Shown: positions 38,366 through 47,300 of the stretch, in pieces
Layout of the letters: each line of letters begins with the position of its first letter
Position numbering within the stretch: position 1 is the first letter of the stretch
Source of the DNA: Phascolarctobacterium sp. ET69
GTDB lineage: Bacteria > Bacillota > Negativicutes > Acidaminococcales > Acidaminococcaceae
Length of the DNA stretch: 64,000 nucleotides
Direction: 5' to 3'
Assembly (NCBI RefSeq): GCF_023336935.1
Contig: NZ_JAMBLR010000001.1
Location: 62,001-126,000, forward strand
Position numbers and translations under genes: made by a program
The notes under the pieces: model-generated
The model's database searches: none
Seen by the model: only the letters and a program-made list of their open reading frames with translations
What the model was told of the DNA's origin: nothing

Positions 38366-39394
38366 ATGCAGGATATTATAGTTCCGCCGCTGAACAAAGA
38401 AGCGGCAGAAATTGTGCATAAAAACTGGCTGGCTGTGGACGAGGTTCCGTATCAGCTTGGCAAAGTTGAAAAAATGGTTGAAAAATACGCCGCTATTTGC
38501 GGTACGCCTGATTTTGAAGGCAAAATAAAAAGCGCCATGCTTTTAATGTGCGGCGACCACGGCATTGCCAAATACGGCGTCAGCGCTTATCCGCAGGAAG
38601 TTACCATGCAGATGATTAACGGCTATATGCGCGGCACTGCCGGTGCCAACGTAATGGCGCGCCACGCCGGTGCGGATGTGTTTGTTGTTGACATGGGCAC
38701 AACTTTTGATTTGAGCCACTTGCCGAAAGTGCGCAACGAAAAGGTTGCCTGGGGCACGGAAGATTTTACCAAAGGCCCTGCCATGACGCGCGAGCAGGCC
38801 GAAATGGCATTGGAACGCGGCATGAAAGTTGCCGGTGAGTGCATTGATAAAGGCTACAACATGCTGGTAACGGCAGAAATGGGTATCGGCAACACAACTT
38901 CCACCGCTGCTATCGTATCGGCATTTACAGGCCTTGCGCCGGAGCTGACCGTTGGGCGCGGCACCGGCATTAACGATGAACGCATGAAGGTTAAACGCCA
39001 GGTTGTTGCGGACGGTTTGGCAGTAAACAAGCCTGAACTGGGAAATGCCATGGATATTTTATGCAAAGTTGGCGGGTATGACCACGCCGGGCTTGCCGGT
39101 ATGATTATTGAGGGCGCACGACGCCGCGTACCTACCATGGTTGACGGCGTAAACGCAACGGCTGCGGCGCTGCTTGCTTACGGCATTGAGCCTGCCTGCG
39201 CTGATTATATGTTCTGCTCGCATTTATCGGCGGAAATTTCACACGCCAAAATGCTGGAAATTTTAAATTTGAAACCGATTGTCGATGCAGGTATGCGCCT
39301 CGGCGAAGGCACAGGCGCTTCGCTGGCCATTGTAATTTTGCAGTCGGCGCTTGATTTATACAAAAACTTAACCGCAGGTGAGCATAATGCGTGA
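38366..39394 (+). CDS. cobT: CobT-type phosphoribosyltransferase (possible ArsA subunit)
   Basis: Transfers ribose phosphate from nicotinate mononucleotide to the lower-ligand base (dimethylbenzimidazole in classical CobT). The 342-aa product has MCGDHGIAKYGVSAYPQEVT, AEMGIGNTTSTAA, GRGTGINDERMKVKRQV, VGGYDHAGLAGMI and the catalytic glutamate in MRLGEGTGASLAI. GGAGGA precedes ATG 38366, and the gene overlaps cobS by 8 bases. Because a second, shorter CobT homologue lies two genes on, the pair may form the heteromeric ArsAB enzyme known from Sporomusa and Veillonella, which activates phenol and p-cresol. Confidence 0.93.
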   Translation: MQDIIVPPLNKEAAEIVHKNWLAVDEVPYQLGKVEKMVEKYAAICGTPDFEGKIKSAMLLMCGDHGIAKYGVSAYPQEVTMQMINGYMRGTAGANVMARHAGADVFVVDMGTTFDLSHLPKVRNEKVAWGTEDFTKGPAMTREQAEMALERGMKVAGECIDKGYNMLVTAEMGIGNTTSTAAIVSAFTGLAPELTVGRGTGINDERMKVKRQVVADGLAVNKPELGNAMDILCKVGGYDHAGLAGMIIEGARRRVPTMVDGVNATAAALLAYGIEPACADYMFCSHLSAEISHAKMLEILNLKPIVDAGMRLGEGTGASLAIVILQSALDLYKNLTAGEHNA

Positions 39395-40172
39395 TTTTAT
39401 TACCTGCCTGGAATTTTTAACGCGCATCCGTTTCAGCCACCGCACGGACTGGCGTGACGAAGATTTTTCGCGCAGCGTGCCGTATTTTCCGCTGGTGGGG
39501 CTGGTTATCGGCGCGTTTTTGGGTGCGGTTAATTACGCTTTGGCAATGGTTGCCGCGCCTGATTTTATGCGTGCCGCGCTTTTGATTTTAGCGGAAATTA
39601 TTATTACCGGCGGGCTTATGTACGACGGTTTTATGGATACCTCCGACGGCGTTTTTTCGGCGCGCAGCCGTGAACGCATGCTGGAAATTATGAAGGACAG
39701 CCACGTAGGCTCCAACGCCGTGCTGGCTGTAATAGTGCTTATTTTACTGAAAGTATCGGCGTACCTTGCCATTTACCCACAGCTCTTAACGCCGGCGTTG
39801 ATTGCCATGAGCGTGGCAACGCGTACTTTTATGGTAATTTTTATCGTTAACTTTCCCTACGCGCGCAAAACCGGCATTGGGCATATGTTTACCATGTACG
39901 CTAAAAAAAGCTACACGGTTATCGCGCTGGCGCTTGGCATTGGCATAACGGCACTGTGCGGTGTGCATTACCTTTTGGTGATGGCAGTTACTTTTGTGCT
40001 GGTATTTGGCATTGCCAAATTTTTGCAAAGCGAGCTGGGCGGACTGACGGGCGACACCTACGGCGCGCTGACGGAGTGCGGCAACGTGCTGTACCTGCTT
40101 ACGCTGATAATTGGCGGACGCTTTTTGGTGCTTGGCTTTTATACTTACCACAGCATATTTAGTTTGTTTTAA
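39387..40172 (+). CDS. cobS: Adenosylcobinamide-GDP ribazoletransferase (cobalamin synthase)
   Basis: Polytopic membrane enzyme (261 aa, about six to seven hydrophobic segments) joining adenosyl-GDP-cobinamide to alpha-ribazole or its phosphate. Typical features are the N-terminal FITCLEFLTRIRF, YFPLVGLVIGAFLGAV, the Asp-rich active site YDGFMDTSDGVFSARSRERMLEIMKDSHVGSNAV and the C-terminal GGLTGDTYGALTE. ATG 39387 overlaps the end of cobT. It sits between the two CobT homologues, so loop assembly genes are contiguous. Confidence 0.95.
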   Translation: MRDFITCLEFLTRIRFSHRTDWRDEDFSRSVPYFPLVGLVIGAFLGAVNYALAMVAAPDFMRAALLILAEIIITGGLMYDGFMDTSDGVFSARSRERMLEIMKDSHVGSNAVLAVIVLILLKVSAYLAIYPQLLTPALIAMSVATRTFMVIFIVNFPYARKTGIGHMFTMYAKKSYTVIALALGIGITALCGVHYLLVMAVTFVLVFGIAKFLQSELGGLTGDTYGALTECGNVLYLLTLIIGGRFLVLGFYTYHSIFSLF

Positions 40173-40184
40173 GGATGGTGCAAA

Positions 40185-41045
40185 ATGGAAATAGATGTTT
40201 TGGCTGGAACGGTGCAGCCTGTTGATAAAACGATAGCGGCAAAAGCGCAGGAGCGTTTTGATAATTTAATTAAACCGGTCGGTTCATTGGCAAAGCTTGA
40301 AGAAATGGCTACGCGCTATGCGGCAATTTACGGCAGCGCAGATAAAAATGATGTAAATTTCCCTTGTAAAACAGTGCTTTTCTGGACTGACGACGCCGGT
40401 ACGGCTGCAGAATATATGCAGGGCACGAAACCTGCCTGTGTGCTTGCGGAAAATTCAGGCGTTAAAAGCCAGACTTTTTTGGTAACGGCTTCAAGCATTG
40501 AAGAAGCACTGCTTGAAGGAGCGCTTCTGGCAAAAGAAGCAATAGGAACAAATAACGGACAGCAGGTGCTGGCACTTGGCTGCGTTGACAGCAGCGTGCC
40601 GCAATATAATGCAGAAAATTTTGAAGCTGGCGGTTATGATTTTTTAAATCAGATTGGCAGCAGAACCATTGCCGCCATGGCAGGCGCAGTTTTGCAGGCT
40701 GCGGCTTTAAAAGTGCCGGTAATGCTTGACGGCGCAGCATCCTGCCTTGCAGCACTTGCGGCAGTAAAATATAATGCTGCTGCGGCAGATTACGTTTTTG
40801 CCGGGCATGTATCCGCAGAAGCGGGCATGGAAGAACTGCTGCAAAAATTGGGCCTTTCTGCGCCGCTGAGGCTTGATATTAAAATATGCCGCGGCGAAGG
40901 CGCAATACTTGCGCTCAGCCTTTTGGACGCAGGTATTAAGGCTTATAAGGAAATGGAAACTTTTGCCGAAGCAGGCGTACACGTTGAGGTAAAAGAATTT
41001 TCGCACGCAGAAGAAATTAAGGCAGGCAAACAGGGGGCAAAATAA
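40185..41045 (+). CDS. Second CobT homologue (possible ArsB subunit)
   Basis: A 286-aa paralogue of CobT, about 55 residues shorter and divergent. The start (AAKAQERFDNLIKPVGSLAKLEEMATRYAAIYG) and end (ICRGEGAILALSLLDAGIKAY, keeping the catalytic-type Glu) align to CobT. The central GIGNTT and GxGTGI substrate loops are replaced (LALGCVDSSVPQYNA, SRTIAAMAG). In Sporomusa ovata and Veillonella, ArsA and ArsB are both CobT homologues and work only together to make phenolyl cobamides. This context fits, though the genes here are separated by cobS. Alternatively a degenerate CobT copy. It shares an A base with cobC (overlapping ATG/stop). Confidence 0.8.
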   Translation: MEIDVLAGTVQPVDKTIAAKAQERFDNLIKPVGSLAKLEEMATRYAAIYGSADKNDVNFPCKTVLFWTDDAGTAAEYMQGTKPACVLAENSGVKSQTFLVTASSIEEALLEGALLAKEAIGTNNGQQVLALGCVDSSVPQYNAENFEAGGYDFLNQIGSRTIAAMAGAVLQAAALKVPVMLDGAASCLAALAAVKYNAAAADYVFAGHVSAEAGMEELLQKLGLSAPLRLDIKICRGEGAILALSLLDAGIKAYKEMETFAEAGVHVEVKEFSHAEEIKAGKQGAK

Positions 41046-41653
41046 TGGGCAGGCTATATTTAATCAGGCATGGGGAAACCGATTCCAACAAAAGTTTCCG
41101 CTTTCAGGGGCAAACCGATATTGAACTGAACGAAAAAGGACTGGCGCAGGCTGAACTTTTGGCAGAGCATTTTAAAACTATCCGCCTTGATGCCGTATAC
41201 AGCAGCAGTTTAACGCGCGCACGGCAGACGGCGGCACCGCTGGCGGCTGTACATGGGCTTGAAGTGCAGCCGGTTGAAGATATTAAGGAAATTGCTTTTG
41301 GCAAGTGGGAAGGGCTTACCTATAACCAGATTAATGATGCCGGCCTTGGGCAGATTGACGAATTCTTTAAAAATCCGGCGCTGTGCCATGTGCCGGGCGG
41401 CGAGAATTTTACGGATGTTGCCGCACGCGTAGAGCCGTTTTTTAAACGCTGCCTTGCGGAAATGGACGAAAAAGATATTGCCGTTGTTTCGCACGGCGGC
41501 ATTATCCGTGTGCTGCTGTGCCTGTTTTTGGGCGTAGACTTAAACAAAATATGGAATTTCAGCGTTGGTAACTGCAGTACAACCACACTGGCAAAATGGC
41601 GCGGCTACAATACTGTGCTGGAATGTACCAATGAAACATATTATTTGCGTTAA
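41045..41653 (+). CDS. cobC: Alpha-ribazole phosphatase (histidine phosphatase family)
   Basis: Removes phosphate from alpha-ribazole phosphate or the cobamide phosphate. The 202-aa product has the RHG motif YLIRHGETDSNKSFRFQGQTDIELNEKG, SSLTRARQTA, the acidic EIAFGKWEGLTY and the second catalytic His in VVSHGGIIRVLL. Translationally coupled to the preceding gene and last in the operon, so the CobC role is supported by context; the sequence alone would also fit a phosphoglycerate-mutase-like phosphatase. Confidence 0.88.
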   Translation: MGRLYLIRHGETDSNKSFRFQGQTDIELNEKGLAQAELLAEHFKTIRLDAVYSSSLTRARQTAAPLAAVHGLEVQPVEDIKEIAFGKWEGLTYNQINDAGLGQIDEFFKNPALCHVPGGENFTDVAARVEPFFKRCLAEMDEKDIAVVSHGGIIRVLLCLFLGVDLNKIWNFSVGNCSTTTLAKWRGYNTVLECTNETYYLR

Positions 41654-41691
41654 ATTTTATTAGAATAATGTAAAAAAACAGCCATGATATA

Positions 41692-41736
41692 TTGACATTT
41701 GTATTTTAAAAAGATATACTTTAAATAGTATATCTC
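41692..41736 (+). promoter_or_regulatory. Strong promoter with palindromic operator
   Basis: TTGACA (41692-41697), 17 bases, TATACT (41715-41720). A perfect palindrome AGATATACT-N6-AGTATATCT (41713-41736) covers the -10 and start site, suggesting a repressor. Downstream GGTTCATAT occurs twice, at about 41741 and 41752. It drives the zinc-ribbon gene after a 115-base leader. Confidence 0.75.
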
Positions 41737-41852
41737 AGCCGGTTCATATAGGGTTCATATCTTCTTTTTAATGCTGCTTGCATTTTTATCGAAGCCGTGG
41801 CAAATCTATGAAGTCCTCATGGGGTATGATTAATGTAAGGAGCTGATAAGCA

Positions 41853-42143
41853 ATGAAAGAAGACAAAACTTTAGTATGCAAGGAATGTGGCAAAGAATTT
41901 GTTTTTTCCGCTTCCGAACAGGAATTTTATGAATCCAAAGGCTTTACCAATGAACCAGGCCGCTGCCCTGCATGCCGTCAGGCACGCAAACAGCGTCTTG
42001 GTATTGTAAGCGAGCGTCCGGAACGCCAGATGTATCCGGCGGTTTGCGCTGAATGCGGCAAAGAAACCGAAGTTCCGTTCAAACCTTCCGAAGACCGTCC
42101 TGTTTACTGCCGTGACTGCTACAACGCACATCACAGAAAATAA
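41853..42143 (+). CDS. Zinc-ribbon domain protein, 96 aa
   Basis: Small soluble protein with two zinc-ribbon modules. The first is LVCKECGKEFVFSASEQEFYESKGFTNEPGRCPACR (a probable zinc-binding domain family also found alone in many bacteria). The second is AVCAECGKETEVPFKPSEDRPVYCRDCYNAHHRK, the CxxCG...VPF...RPVYCxxC type. AAGGAG lies upstream of ATG 41853. Function unknown; likely nucleic-acid binding. The strong, operator-bearing promoter suggests high, regulated expression. Confidence 0.88.
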   Translation: MKEDKTLVCKECGKEFVFSASEQEFYESKGFTNEPGRCPACRQARKQRLGIVSERPERQMYPAVCAECGKETEVPFKPSEDRPVYCRDCYNAHHRK

Positions 42144-42156
42144 TAAACAAATACAG

Positions 42157-42187
42157 CCTGCCGTAAAAATGCGGCAGGTTTTTTGTT
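42157..42187 (+). terminator. Terminator after the zinc-ribbon gene
   Basis: CCTGCCG/CGGCAGG stem, 8-base loop, then TTTTTTG. Confidence 0.9.
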
Positions 42188-42218
42188 TATTTCAGCGAAT
42201 TTTATAAATAATGTGACA

Positions 42219-42254
42219 GAAACTTTGAGAAAGTTTCACTCAATATGGTATAAT
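42219..42254 (+). promoter_or_regulatory. Promoter with palindrome over the -35
   Basis: TTGAGA (42225-42230), 18 bases, TATAAT (42249-42254). A perfect palindrome GAAACTTT-GAG-AAAGTTTC (42219-42237) covers the -35, likely a regulator site. Drives the DUF2156/GNAT pair. Confidence 0.7.
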
Positions 42255-42285
42255 AATTTAATAAGAAGAAATTGGGGGTCATTTT

Positions 42286-43170
42286 ATTTTAGAACTTAAA
42301 GAGATTTCGGTTGCCGATAAGGCATTGTTTGAAAGCTACATGTCGCGCCCTTATTACCGCGGCTCTGAATGTGCTTTCGGCAATTTGTTTATGTGGCAGA
42401 CCTGCTATGATATTTTTTGGACTGAAGCACACGGCTTTTTAGTGCTGAAAGTAAAAAGAAATGATGTTGACTTCTTTTTACAGCCGTTTGGCGGCAAAGA
42501 CGAAGATTTGCCTTTATTAATGAAAGAAATTAAAGAATACCATAACGGCAAACCGTTTGAAATGCACGGCATTTATGATGACGGCAGGGAAAGGCTGTTA
42601 AAAGCGTTCCCTGATTTGGAAATTACCGATGACCGTGATAACTGGGACTATGTTTATTTGCAGCAGAACCTGGCCACTCTTGCCGGGCGCAAATACCACG
42701 GCAAAAAGAACCACTGCAATGCTTTTGTAAAAGAGCATCCCGATTATGTTTACGAAGAAATGAACAGAAGCAATATTGAAGAATGCCTTGCTTTTGGCGA
42801 TATGTGGTGCGAGCGCCGCATGTCGGACGACCCTTCGCTGGTATGCGAAAAATGCGCTATCCACGAAGCGCTTGATAATTTTGAAGCCTTAAAGCTGCGC
42901 GGCGGTGTTATCCGCATTGACGGCAAGGTTGAAGCATTCAGCTTTGGCGAAAAAATTAACGATGATACTGCCGTTTTGCATGTAGAAAAGGCCAATCCGG
43001 AAATACGCGGGCTTTATGCCGTTATTAACCGTGATTTTGCCAAAAATGCGTGGGGCGACGTTACCTATCTTAACCGCGAGGAAGATATGGGGCATGAAGG
43101 TCTGCGCATGGCAAAAGAATCGTATAAACCGGAATTTATGGTAAAAAAATATTCCACTATTTTTAAATAA
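42286..43170 (+). CDS. DUF2156 (LPG_synthase_C-like) protein with probable ATT start
   Basis: Acyltransferase-fold protein of the DUF2156 family (about 294 aa) with RGSECAFGNLFMWQTCYDI, GKKNHCNAFVKEHPDY, EEMNRSNIEECLAFGDMW, and the GNAT-like end DVTYLNREEDMGHEGLRMAKESYKP. The family N-terminus (LELKEISVADKALFESYM) begins at an ATT codon at 42286, eight bases after GGGGG. The nearest conventional in-frame start, TTG 42325, has no ribosome site and would cut conserved residues. ATT initiation is rare, best known in infC. Followed 11 bases later by a GNAT gene. Substrate unknown. Confidence 0.85.
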   Translation: MLELKEISVADKALFESYMSRPYYRGSECAFGNLFMWQTCYDIFWTEAHGFLVLKVKRNDVDFFLQPFGGKDEDLPLLMKEIKEYHNGKPFEMHGIYDDGRERLLKAFPDLEITDDRDNWDYVYLQQNLATLAGRKYHGKKNHCNAFVKEHPDYVYEEMNRSNIEECLAFGDMWCERRMSDDPSLVCEKCAIHEALDNFEALKLRGGVIRIDGKVEAFSFGEKINDDTAVLHVEKANPEIRGLYAVINRDFAKNAWGDVTYLNREEDMGHEGLRMAKESYKPEFMVKKYSTIFK

Positions 43171-43181
43171 CAGAGGTTTGT

Positions 43182-44360
43182 ATGGATTTCAGGCTTTTAA
43201 ACTCTGCTTTTTTGCCGCAGGCGGCAGAATTATGGGATTACTGCTTTGAAAAAAAGGGCGACCCGTTTTACGAATGGTATTTTAGCGAGTACTGTTTAAA
43301 GCAAAACAGCGTTATAGGTGGGTTTGACGGCGATAAATTAGCGTGCATGCTGCACTTGAACCCGTATGCAATTACGCTGCGCGGGCAAACACTGCGCCTG
43401 CCGTATATTGTAGGCGTGGCAACTGCGCCGGAATACCGCGGGCAGCACCTTACGCGCCCGCTGCTGGAAACGGCGTTTACCGTTTTGCGTGCGCAGGGAG
43501 CGGCTTTTGCGCTTTTAATGCCCATTAACCCGGCAATTTATAAGCCCTATGGGTTTGATTACTGCTATTACCGCCATTATTACCAAATGCCGCTGGCAGA
43601 ATTGAAAAAACTGCCGCCGGTGCATAATATAAAAATAACCCGCTGTGCGGATATTACAGAAGGGTTGGATGAACTTACTGCTGTTTACGAAGCCTGCGGG
43701 CAGGAGTTAAACGGCATGGCAGTGCGCAGCAGGGCAAAATGGCAGGAGCTTTTAAACGGCTATAAAGCTGAAAAAGTAATGCTTGCCATAGCTTTTGAAG
43801 ATGCCAGCCCTGCCGGTTATATGCTGTATTCGCTTGATGCAGGCAATTTTAAAGTGCAGGAGCTGCTTACGCTCGGCCATGAGGCACAAACGGCGCTTCT
43901 GCGTTATGCAGCCGGGCATTTAAGTGATGCCGCTAATTTTGAGTGGCTGGCAGAACCCGGCAACCTGGCGTATCTTGATTTTGCCGGAAGCACATACAGC
44001 GGCAGTTTAAAGCCGTTTATGATGGCGCGCTGCATTAATATCCGCAAAGCGCTGGAGCTTTTGCCGGTGCCGCAGAATGTGAGCGGCGAAGCGGTACTTT
44101 TAATTACCGACAAATTTTTGCCGCTGAATAACGGGCTTTTAAAAATAACTGCCCAAAACGGCGCGTTAACTCAGGCCAGCACCATTGAAAACGAAGAAAT
44201 TACAATGGATAGCGCAGCCTTTACGCAGCTGTATTTCGGCACTTTCAGCTTTGAAGAGCTGGTGCGTGCCGGAAAAATTAAAGTTCATAATCCGCGCAAA
44301 AGCGGTTTTTTGCAGGCGTTGTTTACCAAATGCCGTAATTATATTAACGAGTACTATTGA
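43182..44360 (+). CDS. GNAT family N-acetyltransferase (Eis-like)
   Basis: A 392-aa acetyltransferase of the Eis type. An N-terminal GNAT domain contains the acetyl-CoA loop LPYIVGVATAPEYRGQHLTRPLLE and LLMPINPAIYKPYGF. A second degenerate GNAT-like region follows, and a C-terminal sterol-carrier-like part includes FAGSTYSGSLKPFMMARCIN, LLITDKFLPLNNG and FTQLYFGTFSFEEL. Eis proteins acetylate aminoglycosides or lysines, but most homologues are uncharacterised, so resistance should not be assumed. It is co-transcribed with the DUF2156 gene; AGAGG precedes ATG 43182. Confidence 0.85.
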   Translation: MDFRLLNSAFLPQAAELWDYCFEKKGDPFYEWYFSEYCLKQNSVIGGFDGDKLACMLHLNPYAITLRGQTLRLPYIVGVATAPEYRGQHLTRPLLETAFTVLRAQGAAFALLMPINPAIYKPYGFDYCYYRHYYQMPLAELKKLPPVHNIKITRCADITEGLDELTAVYEACGQELNGMAVRSRAKWQELLNGYKAEKVMLAIAFEDASPAGYMLYSLDAGNFKVQELLTLGHEAQTALLRYAAGHLSDAANFEWLAEPGNLAYLDFAGSTYSGSLKPFMMARCINIRKALELLPVPQNVSGEAVLLITDKFLPLNNGLLKITAQNGALTQASTIENEEITMDSAAFTQLYFGTFSFEELVRAGKIKVHNPRKSGFLQALFTKCRNYINEYY

Positions 44361-44384
44361 AAATTGAGCAGGGAGGCTGATTTA

Positions 44385-47300
44385 ATGGACGAAATCAGAC
44401 GCATTTTTGTAGAAAAGAAAGAAGCTTTTGCCGTTGAAGCAAGAGGCCTTTTGGCTGATTTGCAAACCAACCTCGGTATGAAAGGCTTAACCGGTATCCG
44501 CGTTATTAACCGCTATGATGTTATGGGCGTAACGGATGAGGAATTTGCCGCAGCCAAAGCGCTGGTGCTTTCCGAACCGCCGGTTGATACCGTTGAAGAA
44601 GAACTGGAAGTACCTGCAGGCTGCCGTGCTTTTGCGGTAGAATTTTTGCCGGGCCAGTATAATCAGAGGGAAGACTTTGCTGCTCAGTGCATTCAGCTTA
44701 TTACGCAGAAAGAACGCCCGCTGGTATCTTCTGCCAAAGTTTATATTTTGTCCGGCACAATCAGTGATGATGAGTTTGCTAAAATTAAGGCTTACTGCAT
44801 TAACCCGATTGAAGCACGCGAAGCTGTCTGGGAAAAACCGCAGACTTTAGTGCAGGCCTGCGAAGAACCGCAGAAAATTAAAAGTGTGGAAGGCTTTTTA
44901 ACCTTTACCAAAGAAGAAATGGAGGCTTACCGCACTGCCAACGGCTTTGCCATGAGCCTTGACGATTTGCTGTGGTGCCAGAAATATTTTAACGAAGAAC
45001 ACCGTGAACCGACCATTACCGAGATTAAAGTGCTCGATACTTACTGGTCTGACCACTGCCGCCATACCACTTTTATGACGCAGATTGAAGATGTGGAAAT
45101 TGAGCCGGGGCTTTACACCCAGCCGGTACAGGCTGCCCTTGACAAATATATGGAAGCGCGCGACGAAGTATACGGCGCCGATACCAAACGCCCTGTTACC
45201 CTGATGGACATTGCCGTTATCGGCATGAAAAAACTGCGTGCCGAAGGCAAGCTGGATGATTTGGACGAATCGGAAGAAATTAACGCCTGCACCATTGTTG
45301 TGCCTATTGAAGTTGACGGCAAAACCGAAGAATGGCTGCTGCTGTTTAAAAACGAAACCCATAACCACCCGACGGAAATTGAACCGTTCGGCGGTGCGGC
45401 AACCTGCCTCGGCGGTGCTATCCGCGACCCGCTTTCCGGCCGTGCCTATGTATACCAGGCAATGCGCGTAACCGGCGCTGCCGACCCGCGCGTACCGGTG
45501 GAAGATACTCTGCCCGGTAAACTGCCGCAGCGCAAAATTACTATCGGCGCGGCAGCTGGCTACAGCTCTTACGGCAACCAGATTGGCCTGGCAACCGGCC
45601 ATGTACAGGAATACTATCACGATAAATTCGTGGCAAAACGCATGGAAGTAGGCGCTGTTGTTGGCGCTGTTCCGCGTAACCTTGTAAAACGCGAAGTGCC
45701 TGAACCGGGCGACCTTTTAGTGCTGCTCGGCGGCAGAACCGGCCGTGACGGCTGCGGCGGCGCAACGGGTTCTTCCAAGGAACATACCGTTGATTCGCTG
45801 GCAAGCTGCGGTGCGGAAGTACAGAAAGGCAACCCGCCGACAGAACGCAAAATTCAGCGTTTGTTCCGCAACCCGGAAGTTACGCCGATGATTAAGCGCT
45901 GCAACGACTACGGCGCAGGCGGTGTATCCGTTGCCAACGGCGAACTTGCCGACGGTCTTGTAATTGACCTTGATAAAGTGCCGAAAAAATATGAAGGCCT
46001 TGACGGTACGGAACTTGCCATTTCCGAATCTCAGGAACGCATGGCGCTTGTTATTGCTCCCGAAAATATTAAGAAATTTATTGCCTTTGCCGATGAGGAA
46101 AACCTTGAAGCAACCGTTATCGGACAGGTTAGCGATAACAGAAGGCTTGTAATGTACTGGCGCGGCGATAAAATTGTTGACCTTTCCCGCGACTTTTTGA
46201 ATACCAACGGCGTTGCCCAGCATGCAGATGTTAAAGTTTGCAATGTTGAAGGTGAATGCGTATTTGACAAACTTCCGGAAGAAGTTGCTGCGGCAGACGG
46301 TTTGAAAAACGCATGGCTTGCTAACCTCGGACGCCTCAATGTTTGCAGCCAGAAAGGGCTTTCCGAACGCTTTGACAGCACTATCGGCCGCGGCACCGTG
46401 CTGATGCCGTTTGGCGGCAAACGCCAGCTTACTCCGTCCGAAGGCATGGTTGGCAGACTGCCTGTGCTGCACGGCAAAACCACGGCGGCATCCGTTATGG
46501 CGTGCGGATACAACCCGGAGGTTGCCTGCTGGAGTCCGTTCCACGGCGCACTGTATGCGGTTGTGGAATCCGTAACACGTGCCGTTGCACTTGGTGCAGA
46601 CCCGGCAAAACTGCGCCTTACCTGCCAGGAATACTTCCCCAAACTGCATAATACCGAACTTTGGGGCCAGCCCTTTGCAGCACTTTTGGGCGCATTTACC
46701 GCGCTGGACGCTTTGGAACTGCCTGCTATCGGCGGCAAAGACAGCATGAGCGGCACCTTTATGGATAAAACCGTTCCGCCGACGCTTGTTTCCTTCGCGG
46801 TTGACGTTATCGACGGCGACAAAGCCGTATCGGCAGAATTTAAAAATGCCGGCAGCAAGGTTGTATTCCTTTCCTGCCCGCGCGAAACTACGGAAGTACC
46901 GGATTTTGGCGCGCTGAAAGCAAATCTTACCGCAGTGCATAAAGCTATTCTGGCGGGCAAAATTACTGCTGCGGCAGCCGTTAAAGAAGGCGGCATTGCA
47001 GCGCTTGTAACAACAATGTGCCTTGGCAACAGCCTTGGTTTTGAATTTATTAAACCCTATAACGATACTGACGGACTGTTTACTTTGCAGCCCGGCGGCA
47101 TGGTGCTCGAACTTGCAGAAGGCACAGAACCCGAAGACCTGTTTGAAGGGCTCGACTACATGTTGCTTGGCCATACCTCTGAAAAACAGGTTATCGCCAT
47201 TAATGACGACGTTATCACAATGGACGAAGCAGAAAAGGCTTACAGCACTCCGCTGGAAGGCATTTTCCCGTCCAAAACCGATGAAAAAGACTATAAAGAT

